Counted from the first letter of the stretch, positions 24,759 to 32,973 are shown. The stretch is 64,000 nucleotides of DNA from RGIG5612 sp045601405 (GCA_045601405.1 JAZRZO010000020.1:8146-72145); one strand, 5' to 3'. Numbers and translations are program-made. Notes: generated by a model from the letters alone, not told the origin.

Positions 24759-26135
24759 ATGAAGAATATTACATTAAGAAAACTTGAGGAAGTAACTAAA
24801 GGCAGAGTATTCGGCGGCGAAAGACTGATGGATCTTGAGATATCATCGATCATAACGGACAGCCGGAAAGTGAAGGACGACTCGCTCTTTATATGCATAA
24901 AGGGTGAACGCTCGGACGGCCATGACTTCGCGCCCCGCGCGATAGAGAACGGCGCCCTGGCGGTTGTATCTGAGAAAGAGATGCCGCGCTTTCCGGGAGC
25001 GTATCTTCTGGTGGACTCAACCTTTGAGGCGGCAAAGGATATAGCGGCATTTTACAGAGAAAACCTTGATGCTCAATTTATAGGCATCACAGGAAGTGTG
25101 GGAAAAACAAGCACAAAGGAATTCATCTCGGAGGTATTGAGCCGCAAATACCGCGTACACAAGACGGCAGGCAATCTCAATAATGAGTGGGGAGTTCCTT
25201 ATACTATCTTTGCGATGAAGGAGTCGGCTCAGATCGCAATAATAGAGATGGGAACAAATCATTTCGGTGAAATAGAGAGACTGGGCAGGATAGTTAAGCC
25301 GGATATGGCAGTGATAACAAATATAGGACAGAGCCATCTTGAAAATTTCGGAACGAGAGAAGGGGTTTTCAAGGAAAAGACTTCGATGTTTAAATATCTG
25401 GCAAATGACGGAAAGATAATACTGAACGGAGATGATGACCTTCTTTCGAGGCTCCGCAGCGTTAGAGGCATAACGCCCAAGTTCTTCGGACTGGGAAAGG
25501 ACGTGGACCTTTGCGCGGAAAACATTAAGCTAAAAGGTCTTGAGGGCAGTGAGTTCGACATCGTATTAAGAGAAGGCGGCGCGAAAATGGCTATGCGTGT
25601 GGATATGCCGGTTCCGGGCAGTAAGATGATATATAACGCACTTGCCGCGTATCTGGTGGGAACGGAATACGGGCTTTCACCTCTTATGATAAAAGATGCC
25701 ATAGAAAATCTTTCCACTATGGTCGGAAGGAATAACATCATCAAGACGGATGAATATGTGGTGCTTGATGATTGCTATAATGCATCCCCGGCATCTATGG
25801 AGGCAGCAATTGATATACTGAAAATGGCCAATGAACGTAAGGTGGCTATATTGGGAGATATGCTCGAGCTTGGCGAAGACAGCGGTAAGTTCCACTATCA
25901 GGTAGGGAAATACGCTGCCGATGCCGGTATAGATATCATCATCTGCATAGGCAGCCTGAGCGAGAAGACTTATATGGGCGCAAAGATGAACTCAGATAAA
26001 AGAGCAGAGTATTTTTCCGACATAATAAGCTGCATGAACGCGCTCCCGAACATCCTTCATTCAGGTGATAACATCCTTGTTAAAGCATCAAATTCGATGA
26101 ATTTTAAAGAAATAGTTGATTTCCTTACAAAATGA
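24759..26135 (+). CDS. murF: UDP-N-acetylmuramoyl-tripeptide--D-alanyl-D-alanine ligase
   Basis: The 458-residue Mur ligase has the P-loop ITGSVGKTSTKEF, the second motif IEMGTNHFGEIERLG, ITNIGQSHLENFG and the C-terminal domain motif VLDDCYNASPASMEAAI, which is typical of MurF. It adds D-Ala-D-Ala to the UDP-MurNAc-tripeptide in the cytosol. Coupling with ddl directly upstream (two-base gap) fits the pathway. Its last codons overlap the next gene by four bases (ATGA). Confidence 0.97.
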   Translation: MKNITLRKLEEVTKGRVFGGERLMDLEISSIITDSRKVKDDSLFICIKGERSDGHDFAPRAIENGALAVVSEKEMPRFPGAYLLVDSTFEAAKDIAAFYRENLDAQFIGITGSVGKTSTKEFISEVLSRKYRVHKTAGNLNNEWGVPYTIFAMKESAQIAIIEMGTNHFGEIERLGRIVKPDMAVITNIGQSHLENFGTREGVFKEKTSMFKYLANDGKIILNGDDDLLSRLRSVRGITPKFFGLGKDVDLCAENIKLKGLEGSEFDIVLREGGAKMAMRVDMPVPGSKMIYNALAAYLVGTEYGLSPLMIKDAIENLSTMVGRNNIIKTDEYVVLDDCYNASPASMEAAIDILKMANERKVAILGDMLELGEDSGKFHYQVGKYAADAGIDIIICIGSLSEKTYMGAKMNSDKRAEYFSDIISCMNALPNILHSGDNILVKASNSMNFKEIVDFLTK

Positions 26136-27196
26136 AGGTTTTTAATGACACAACAGATATCATCCCGGGGTATGACCTGGAAAGCATAGCACCATTAGAG
26201 GATATCCTGTTCTTTGACATAGAAACAACAGGGCTGAGGAAAGAAAGCACCCAGGTCTATCTGATAGGCTGTGCGTTTTATGAAAACAACAGGTGGAATA
26301 TAAGACAATATCTTACACGGAGCGCGCTGGACGAGCAGGCAGTGCTTGAGGAGTTCTTTAGATTTGCCGGAGGCTTTACGACCCTGATACACTTTAACGG
26401 AGACGGCTTTGATATACCTTATCTCAGGTACAAGGCGGAGCATTATCTAATTGACAGCGGACTTGAAAGGCTTAAAAGCTTTGATATCTTCAAGCGGGCT
26501 AAACAGCTGAAAAAGCTTCTCGGACTGCATAGTATGAAGCAGCGCGCCATAGAGGATTTTTTTAAGATAGACAGGCTCGACAAATTAGACGGAGGTCTGC
26601 TCATACCTTATTATTTCGAATATGAGAGGAGCCTGGATACTGATGCGGAAAGGCTGATGCTGCTCCACAATTATGAAGATATAACCGGCATGCTGAAGAT
26701 CATGGGAGTTCTTAACTACAACTCGATCACGGAGGGTGCCTTCAGCTTTCGCACGATGAAGGAGACCGACGGCAAAGCGATAATTGAATATTCTCTTGAC
26801 GGGAGTGTGCCCGTCGCTATAGAAAGGCATTTCGCCGATGAGAGCGTGGTCATACAGGCAGATAAAGACCGGCTCACACTCAATGTAAAGGTATATGAGG
26901 GCTGTGCGCTGATGCCGGTCAAGGATATAGAAAATTATTACTATCTTCCCGATGAGGACATTATAGTCCATAAGACCGTGGCGGATTTTGTTGACAGAAA
27001 GCATAGAAAAAAAGCGAATAAAAACAACTGTTTTCTAAAAAAAGAAGGGAGATTCCTTCCGCAGAAGCATGAGCTTTTTTCACCTTCATATGTTTTGAAG
27101 GAGGATAAAAAAAAACACTTTTTTGAGCTTGCTGACAGCATGGATCTGAATGAGAGGCTTATGGTCAGATATGCACTTGATATAATGAGTTTTTGA
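26132..27196 (+). CDS. YprB-like RNase H-fold exonuclease domain protein
   Basis: The N-terminal about 190 residues form a DEDD-type RNase H-like domain (RNase_H_2): LFFDIETTGLRKES holds the first acidic pair, HFNGDGFDIPYLRYKAEHY the next Asp, and LLHNYEDITGM the last. The remaining about 150 residues are less conserved and end with a basic region. Such proteins (YprB type) are predicted 3'-5' nucleases with unknown targets. It overlaps murF by ATGA; the promoter of the following Rnf-like cluster lies within its last codons. Confidence 0.85.
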   Translation: MKVFNDTTDIIPGYDLESIAPLEDILFFDIETTGLRKESTQVYLIGCAFYENNRWNIRQYLTRSALDEQAVLEEFFRFAGGFTTLIHFNGDGFDIPYLRYKAEHYLIDSGLERLKSFDIFKRAKQLKKLLGLHSMKQRAIEDFFKIDRLDKLDGGLLIPYYFEYERSLDTDAERLMLLHNYEDITGMLKIMGVLNYNSITEGAFSFRTMKETDGKAIIEYSLDGSVPVAIERHFADESVVIQADKDRLTLNVKVYEGCALMPVKDIENYYYLPDEDIIVHKTVADFVDRKHRKKANKNNCFLKKEGRFLPQKHELFSPSYVLKEDKKKHFFELADSMDLNERLMVRYALDIMSF

Positions 27197-27205
27197 TAAT
27201 ATAAT
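27177..27205 (+). promoter_or_regulatory. Promoter of the Rnf-like cluster
   Basis: TTGATA at 27177-27182, exactly 17 bases, then a perfect TATAAT at 27200-27205. The expected start point is near 27212, two to four bases before ATG 27215, and no Shine-Dalgarno site precedes that ATG, so the mRNA may be leaderless. Confidence 0.6.
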
Positions 27206-27214
27206 CATGGAATT

Positions 27215-28501
27215 ATGGCTGTATTGACATTTAAAGGCGGCGTTCATCCCGCTTCAAATAAAAAACTTACATCTTCAAAACCGGCTAAGGACCTCCTGCC
27301 GCAGGGAGATCTGACGTTTCCGCTTTTTCTCCACCACGGCATTCATGCCAGACCGGTGGTGAAAGGAGGGGAATGGGTAAGCGCCGGTACTCTTATTGCA
27401 AGGGCGGACGGTTATGTCTCATCCAATGTTCACTCTTCGATCGCGGGTATAGTTAAATATGTTGACTTTGACAGCATCGTGATAGAAAACGTCGGAGACG
27501 TCAACGAGGAACCGAGGTCTATAGTCAGACCTTATGAAAAGCTGTCCGATAAAGAGATACTCGGGCTTATCAAGGATGCCGGAATAGTCGGAATGGGAGG
27601 CGAGGAAGGCTATCCCACCCATATCAAGCTTTCACCGGAGGATCCGGGCAGTATAACCCATGTCATTGTTAACGGCTGTGAATGCGAGCCGTATGTCACA
27701 TGCAACAACAGAAGGCTTATCGAGGAGCCGGATAAGATTGTGGAGGGGCTTAAGATAGTCTTGAGGCTGTTCAGGAACGCAAAAGGAACGATCGCCATCC
27801 AGGATGATAAAAAACCTGCTGTTATAAAAATAAAAAACTATATGGCAAAGGATCACGACATCCATGTCAAAATGCTTTATTCCAAATATCCGCAGGGATC
27901 GGAAAGGCATCTGATATATGCGCTTACCGGGAAAAAGATAAATTCCAGGATGAAACCGCATGATATCGGCTGCATCGTGCTTAACGTAGAGACTATATAC
28001 GCCATAAGAACCGCTGTTGTGGAGGGAAGACCGCTTATCAGCAGGATGGTGACGGTTGCCGGAGACGCGATAAGAGAGCCGGGTAATTTCAGAGTAAGAC
28101 TGGGAACCTGCATAAAAGAGCTGATAGAGGCTGCCGGCGGATTTAGGGAGCAGCCGGAAAAAGTGCTGATCGGAGGTCCGATGACAGGAGAGGCTGTCCT
28201 GGATCTGGATCGGCCCGTAACAAAGGATACAAACGCCGTGCTTGCTTTTACAAGAGATCCGGTATTAAGAGTACATCACACCAACTGCATCCGCTGCGGA
28301 AGATGCACGGAGGTCTGTCCTTCCGGGCTCATACCCACGCAGCTCGCGGATCTTTCCGCTCTGGGAAGAGTGGATCTTTTCAAAAAAAACGACGGTATGG
28401 AGTGCATTGAATGCGGTTCATGCTCTTATATCTGTCCGGCGAAAAGAAGTATGACGGAAGTGATAGTAATGATGAAACAGATGATAGAAGAGGATATGTA
28501 A
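27215..28501 (+). CDS. rnfC: RnfC-like electron transport complex subunit
   Basis: The 428-residue protein follows the RnfC plan: N-terminal domain (FKGGVHPASNKKLTSSKPAK), an NADH/FMN-type Rossmann region, a SLBB-like part (FRVRLGTCIKELIEAAGGF, IGGPMTGEAVLDLDRPVTKD) and two 4Fe-4S motifs, CIRCGRCTEVCPSG and CIECGSCSYICPAK. In Rnf this subunit oxidises or reduces NAD on the cytosolic face. The usual glycine-rich loop (GMGGAxFPTH in typical RnfC) reads GMGGEEGYPTH at residues 126-136, one residue longer and acidic. GCECEPYVT, tied to flavin binding, is retained. It heads the cluster C-D-G-E-A. Confidence 0.88.
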   Translation: MAVLTFKGGVHPASNKKLTSSKPAKDLLPQGDLTFPLFLHHGIHARPVVKGGEWVSAGTLIARADGYVSSNVHSSIAGIVKYVDFDSIVIENVGDVNEEPRSIVRPYEKLSDKEILGLIKDAGIVGMGGEEGYPTHIKLSPEDPGSITHVIVNGCECEPYVTCNNRRLIEEPDKIVEGLKIVLRLFRNAKGTIAIQDDKKPAVIKIKNYMAKDHDIHVKMLYSKYPQGSERHLIYALTGKKINSRMKPHDIGCIVLNVETIYAIRTAVVEGRPLISRMVTVAGDAIREPGNFRVRLGTCIKELIEAAGGFREQPEKVLIGGPMTGEAVLDLDRPVTKDTNAVLAFTRDPVLRVHHTNCIRCGRCTEVCPSGLIPTQLADLSALGRVDLFKKNDGMECIECGSCSYICPAKRSMTEVIVMMKQMIEEDM

Positions 28502-28511
28502 GGAGAGGGAT

Positions 28512-29459
28512 TTGAACAGTGATAAAATGTTGAGGATCTCTTTTCATCCTCATATAAGAGATAAGGCTTCAACAACAAGGATAATGCTTGATGTGATATT
28601 AGCGCTCCTTCCGGCTGCTGTTTTTGGCATATATAATTTCGGCGCAAAAGCGCTTATCCTTATACTGGTCTGTATAGTATCGTCCGCGGCGGCGGAGTTT
28701 ATATGGACCGTATCAAGAAGAAAGAGGACCACTCTCAGGGATCTGAGCGCAGTGGTAACAGGTCTGATACTGGCGCTTAATCTCTCACCTGAGACAAAGT
28801 GGTGGATGGCGATCATAGGTTCATTCTTTGCTGTGATAGTTGTGAAGATGCTTTTCGGCGGGCTTGGGCAGAATATCGTCAATCCGGCGCTGGCGGCTAA
28901 ATGCTTTCTTCTGATCTCGTTTTCGGGAAATATGTCTTCCTTTGTATATCAGAATATAGCAAGCGCTTCACCCATGGAGGTTCTGAGAGCTGGCGGACAG
29001 GTCGATCTGTTCCAGATGTTCCTGGGCAACACCTCAGGTTTTATAGGTGAGACCAGCGCGCTGGCGCTGCTTGCCGGAGCCGTATATCTGATAATAAGGC
29101 GCATAATCGACATAAGGATACCGTTCTTCTACCTTCTTTCGGTGGTGATCTATATAGCTGTTTATTCCATGGTAACAAGAGGCGGCATAGACGGAAGGTT
29201 CCTGCTTGCAAATCTGCTTAACGGCTCGCTTCTTTTAGGGGCGTTCTTTATGGCAACGGACTACGTTACGAGTCCGCAGTCCCCGTCCGGAAGAGTGATA
29301 TACGGAGCTCTCCTGGGCATACTGACAAGTACGTTTTTGCTTTTCGGCACTACCATAGGCAGCGTCGCGTATTCGATACTTGTGGGCAATCTGTTTGTCC
29401 CGCTTATCGATAGGGTCACAAGACGGAGGTCTTTCGGGAAGGAGGCGCACCTTAAATGA
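28512..29459 (+). CDS. rnfD: RnfD-like membrane subunit
   Basis: This 315-residue membrane protein has about nine hydrophobic segments and clear RnfD/NqrB motifs: RDLSAVVTGLILALNLSPET, GGLGQNIVNPALAAKCFLL, GFIGETSALALLAGAVYL and GAFFMATDYVTSPQSPSG. The site where FMN is normally attached to Thr (D-A-V-T-S-A-T-P pattern) reads QNIASASP here, so Ser153 replaces Thr and the preceding Asp is Gln147. The start is TTG 28512 after AGGAG; ATG 28527 is an alternative. The gene overlaps rnfG by four bases. Confidence 0.88.
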   Translation: MNSDKMLRISFHPHIRDKASTTRIMLDVILALLPAAVFGIYNFGAKALILILVCIVSSAAAEFIWTVSRRKRTTLRDLSAVVTGLILALNLSPETKWWMAIIGSFFAVIVVKMLFGGLGQNIVNPALAAKCFLLISFSGNMSSFVYQNIASASPMEVLRAGGQVDLFQMFLGNTSGFIGETSALALLAGAVYLIIRRIIDIRIPFFYLLSVVIYIAVYSMVTRGGIDGRFLLANLLNGSLLLGAFFMATDYVTSPQSPSGRVIYGALLGILTSTFLLFGTTIGSVAYSILVGNLFVPLIDRVTRRRSFGKEAHLK

Positions 29460-30076
29460 AAAAAACAGGCTATATCTTTACCATAATCACAACCGTTCTT
29501 GCTGCCGTCGTACTTATCTTTGTCGCAAACCGTTTGAGTGCGCATACCGCAGAAGAGCATGACGCGGAAAAATTTGAAAACGCGATGCGGCTTGTTTACA
29601 GCGATGCACAATCCTTCGACACAGCTGTTTTTGAGAAGAAATATCTCGACAGATATCTGGATGATAACGGATTTTCGCCGGATAAGATACTGATAAGAGA
29701 TGTGATATACGCGCGCAACGACCAGAATAATGTTCAGGGAACAGTAGTGAACATAACTGTCCTGAAGAAGTTCGGGGGAGTCATCAACCTGCTGGCAGGG
29801 GTCAGAAACGACGGAACGGTAAACGGATATTCCATTCTTGAGATCACTGACGCAAAGGGACTTGAGATGAAGGTTAAGGAAGAGGAGTTTTCCTCACAGT
29901 TTGAAGACGTTCTTACCGATAAATTCATCCTGGTTGAGAAGGATGCCGTTGAACCAAATGAAATTGTAAAAGCCAGCGGAGCTGAGGATGCCTCGGAGGC
30001 CGTTGTCACCGCGGTGAATGCTGCGATACTCGCAAATGACTTCATGGCTGTAGCAAGCGGAGGTATTGCCGGATGA
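29456..30076 (+). CDS. rnfG: RnfG-like subunit without the flavinylation threonine
   Basis: The 206-residue protein has an N-terminal transmembrane helix (about 6-26) and an extracytoplasmic FMN-binding-type domain with the family hallmark GYSILEITDAKGLEMKV. In RnfG and NqrC, FMN is joined covalently to the Thr of an S/T-G-A-T motif. Here the segment is KASGAEDASEAV, with Glu177 at the Thr position and the upstream Asp also lost. It should not be flavinylated at this site by ApbE. The domain is otherwise intact and coupled to neighbours by ATGA overlaps on both sides. Confidence 0.85.
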   Translation: MKKTGYIFTIITTVLAAVVLIFVANRLSAHTAEEHDAEKFENAMRLVYSDAQSFDTAVFEKKYLDRYLDDNGFSPDKILIRDVIYARNDQNNVQGTVVNITVLKKFGGVINLLAGVRNDGTVNGYSILEITDAKGLEMKVKEEEFSSQFEDVLTDKFILVEKDAVEPNEIVKASGAEDASEAVVTAVNAAILANDFMAVASGGIAG

Positions 30077-30684
30077 AAAAGCAAAAGGATAATATCTTTA
30101 TAAGGATATATAACGGGCTTCTCCGGGAAAACCCGACAGCAGTTCTGTGCATAGGTCTCTGTCCATCGCTGGCCGTTTCAGTGACGGCAAAGGGTGCGCT
30201 TGCTATGGGGATAATAACAGCTTTTGTGCTCATACTTACAGAGACCATTGCCTCATTGCTTAAAAAACTTATACCGGAAAAAGGCAGACTTTTAATGTAT
30301 CTGGTACTGTCCGCATGCTTCACAACTATATTCAAGCTGTTCTTAAATGCGTTCTTCCCGGACATAAGTGAGATGCTTGGAATATTTGTAGCTCTTACCG
30401 CAGTGAACGGGATAATATTCTCGCGCATAGATAACTACGCGCTGGATCATAATCCTGTATTGTCCTTTTTTGACGCTGTAGGAATGGGAGCCGGCTTTAC
30501 GCTGGTGATAACAGTTTTGGGCTGTATCAGAGAGATTCTGGGCCTTGGAACCATATTCGGGTTCAGGGTGCTTTTTACGCAATATACTATCTCGATAACG
30601 GCGCTTGCGCCGGGAGGCTTTTTCATTCTGGCCTGCATCATAGCATTTGCAAACAGGATAAACGGAGGCGGGAAGCATGAGTAA
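30073..30684 (+). CDS. rnfE: RnfE-like membrane subunit, one membrane cysteine missing
   Basis: The 203-residue protein has six hydrophobic segments and RnfE/NqrD motifs: LLRENPTAVLCIGLCPSLAV near the start, LGIFVALTAVNGIIFSR in the middle and FDAVGMGAGFTLVITVLGCI then REILGLGTIFG. Cys30 of GLCPSLAV is retained. The partner cysteine of the usual VNC-I-I-x-G-R motif is Gly113. In Rnf/Nqr, RnfA and RnfE together hold a [2Fe-2S] cluster through two Cys each. It overlaps rnfA by eight bases. Confidence 0.88.
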   Translation: MKKQKDNIFIRIYNGLLRENPTAVLCIGLCPSLAVSVTAKGALAMGIITAFVLILTETIASLLKKLIPEKGRLLMYLVLSACFTTIFKLFLNAFFPDISEMLGIFVALTAVNGIIFSRIDNYALDHNPVLSFFDAVGMGAGFTLVITVLGCIREILGLGTIFGFRVLFTQYTISITALAPGGFFILACIIAFANRINGGGKHE

Positions 30685-31252
30685 GATAATCTATGTTGCG
30701 ATAATATCAGCCTTTGTCAATAATCTTGTGCTGAGCCAGATGTATGGCGTAAACGCCATGCTCAAAGGGTCTTCAAGAATAAGCACCGCTCTGAGGCTTG
30801 GTTTTTCGATAATCACTGTCACATTCTTTTCATCAGCGGTTACCTGGCCCATTTCAGTTTATGTTCTGGACAGTATAGGGGTAGACTTCCTTGATATCCT
30901 GATATTTCTACTGGTGGTGGGGGCTCTTTCATATGCCTTTTTCGCGATACTCAGGAAGAGCGTTAAAAGGTATGACGAAAAATATAATGGGATGCTCCCT
31001 CTTGTAGTTATAAACAGCGCTGTACTCGGAATACTGATAAACAATGTCCAGGTAGGATACAGCTTCTTAAGAAGCCTTGCCAATTCGCTTTCCGGGGCCT
31101 TCGGCTTCGCAGTGGCTGTAGTTATAATGGCCGGTATACGTGAGCGCATCAGATATAATGATGTGCCCAGACCATTTGAGGAAATCCCGATACTTCTGAT
31201 ATCTGCCGGACTTATGGCTATAGCCTTTAACGGCTTTGCCGGGCTTATATAA
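30677..31252 (+). CDS. rnfA: RnfA-like membrane subunit lacking both cluster cysteines
   Basis: The 191-residue protein shows RnfA/NqrE topology and motifs: FVNNLVLSQMYGVNAMLKGS at the N-terminus, LPLVVINSAVLGILINN in the middle and AGIRERIRYNDVPRPFEEIP then LISAGLMAIAFNGFAGL at the end. In typical RnfA the corresponding sites are G-I-C-P-F-L-G and T-N-C-A-V-L-G; here they are Asn26 and Ser114, so no cysteine ligand remains. The gene is last of the cluster; rnfB, which normally follows, is absent and a promoter plus CBS-domain gene come next. Confidence 0.88.
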   Translation: MSKIIYVAIISAFVNNLVLSQMYGVNAMLKGSSRISTALRLGFSIITVTFFSSAVTWPISVYVLDSIGVDFLDILIFLLVVGALSYAFFAILRKSVKRYDEKYNGMLPLVVINSAVLGILINNVQVGYSFLRSLANSLSGAFGFAVAVVIMAGIRERIRYNDVPRPFEEIPILLISAGLMAIAFNGFAGLI

Positions 31253-31255
31253 AGA

Positions 31256-31284
31256 TTGTGAAAATACATTACTTAGATTATAAT
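31256..31284 (+). promoter_or_regulatory. Promoter of the CBS-tyrS unit
   Basis: TTGTGA at 31256-31261, 17-base spacer, perfect TATAAT at 31279-31284, starting four bases after the rnfA stop. It marks a new transcription unit immediately after the Rnf-like cluster. Confidence 0.65.
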
Positions 31285-31318
31285 TAACTGATTTATGATT
31301 TATGGAGGACTGGTAGCA

Positions 31319-31750
31319 ATGAACATTCTGGTCTGCCTTACGCCTAAAAGCGAAGTGAGCTACATTAATGAAGACGCATCGCTGTTTAAAACACTTCAGA
31401 CCATGCAAAACGGAAACTATTCCGCGATCCCCGTGATCAACAAAAAGGGGAGATACATAGGAACGATAACTTCGGGGGATATACTCGGATGCATAAAAGA
31501 AAATTTTGATCTTTCAATAAAAAGATCAGCCGATTTTCCTCTGAAAAATATAAAAAGAACAAGGGACTACAAAGCTATAGGCGCTAACACCTGTATAGAA
31601 GGTGTGATCGATGTGGCTATGGATCAGAATTTTGTTCCTGTAGTCGACGATGATGATAATTTTATCGGCATCCTTACCCGAAAAGAGATAATTAAATGGA
31701 TGCACGAGCAATATACCAGAGAACATCCGGACGGAGGAAAGAATGAATGA
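31319..31750 (+). CDS. CBS domain pair protein
   Basis: The 143-residue protein consists of two CBS domains (FKTLQTMQNGNYSAIPVIN and VIDVAMDQNFVPVVDDDDNF), a Bateman module that binds adenine nucleotides such as AMP, ATP or c-di-AMP as a sensor. There is no attached catalytic domain. ATG 31319 is set by GGAGG ten bases upstream. It overlaps tyrS by four bases, so translation of the two is linked, but no functional link is known. Confidence 0.88.
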   Translation: MNILVCLTPKSEVSYINEDASLFKTLQTMQNGNYSAIPVINKKGRYIGTITSGDILGCIKENFDLSIKRSADFPLKNIKRTRDYKAIGANTCIEGVIDVAMDQNFVPVVDDDDNFIGILTRKEIIKWMHEQYTREHPDGGKNE

Positions 31751-32973
31751 GCAGTAACGTATACGATATTCTTGAAGAGAGGGGCTTTATAGCTCAATGT
31801 ACTCATCCCGAAGAGCTTAAGACTCTTCTCGGAAATGAAAAGATAAGATTTTATATAGGGTTTGACGCCACTGCGGACTCTCTTACCGTAGGACATTTCC
31901 TTACCATCATGGCTATGAAGCATATGCAGGACGCAGGTCATGTACCGGTTGCGCTAATGGGAGGCGGGACCACGATGGTAGGCGACCCGTCCGGAAAGAG
32001 CGATATGCGCAAGATGATGATGAAGGAGACCATCGATCACAATGTTGAATGCTTTAAAGAACAGATCGGAAGATACCTGGACACAACAGAAGGGAAGATG
32101 ATCTTCAGAAATAATGCCGACTGGCTGCTGAATCTCAATTATGTGGAATTCTTGAGAGAGGTGGGCGTGCATTTTTCCGTGAACAGGATGCTTGCGGCTG
32201 AATGTTATAAACAGCGTATGGAAAAAGGTCTTACATTCTTTGAGTTTAATTATATGATAATGCAGTCATATGATTTTCTTAAACTCTTTAATGATGAAGG
32301 AGTTGTTCTTCAGATGGGCGGGGACGACCAGTGGTCAAATATCCTCTCCGGCGTTGACCTCATAAGGCGCAAGGAGCAAAAACCCGCTTTCGGACTCACA
32401 TTTAAGCTGCTCACGACATCCGACGGCATAAAAATGGGAAAAACATTAAAGGGCGCTGTATTCCTGGATAAGGAAAAGACATCATCCTATGAATTCTTCC
32501 AGTACTGGAGAAATATTGAGGATGCTAAAGTTGAGGAATGCCTCGGATTGCTTACCTTCCTGCCGATGAACGAGGTGAGAAGGCTCGGATCTCTTGAGGG
32601 TGCAAAGATAAATGAAGCAAAAGAAATACTTGCTTATGAGGTCACAAAGATCGTTCACGGAGAAGAGGAAGCTGAAAAGGTACGTAAGGCCGCAAGAGAG
32701 GTGTTTGCGGGATCCGGAATGAGCGCAGATATGCCGACTCATGAATACACGCAGGAGGAATTCGCCGCAGCCGATGTTATTCAGGCGCTTGTTGACACAG
32801 GGCTTGCCGGCACACGATCAGATGGCCGAAGACTTATAGAGGGCGGCGGAGTTATGGTAAATGACGAAAAGGTGACGGATGTAAAACGCGCCCTTCAGGA
32901 TACTGATCTTAGCGACGGATATCTTATCCTTAAGAAAGGCAAGAAAAAATCCGTTAAGATCGAAATAAAATAA
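31747..32973 (+). CDS. tyrS: Tyrosyl-tRNA synthetase
   Basis: The 408-residue class I synthetase charges tRNA-Tyr. It has GFDATADSLTVGHFLTIMAM (HIGH-type motif), the tyrosine-site GGGTTMVGDPSGKSDMR, the DDQWSNI region, KMGKT in place of KMSKS, and a C-terminal S4 RNA-binding domain (SDGRRLIEGGGVMVNDEKV). Length is normal. The HIGH and KMSKS variants (GHF, KMGKT) are typical of the TyrS type in many Firmicutes. No T-box leader is possible, since the gene is coupled to the CBS gene. Confidence 0.96.
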   Translation: MSSNVYDILEERGFIAQCTHPEELKTLLGNEKIRFYIGFDATADSLTVGHFLTIMAMKHMQDAGHVPVALMGGGTTMVGDPSGKSDMRKMMMKETIDHNVECFKEQIGRYLDTTEGKMIFRNNADWLLNLNYVEFLREVGVHFSVNRMLAAECYKQRMEKGLTFFEFNYMIMQSYDFLKLFNDEGVVLQMGGDDQWSNILSGVDLIRRKEQKPAFGLTFKLLTTSDGIKMGKTLKGAVFLDKEKTSSYEFFQYWRNIEDAKVEECLGLLTFLPMNEVRRLGSLEGAKINEAKEILAYEVTKIVHGEEEAEKVRKAAREVFAGSGMSADMPTHEYTQEEFAAADVIQALVDTGLAGTRSDGRRLIEGGGVMVNDEKVTDVKRALQDTDLSDGYLILKKGKKKSVKIEIK

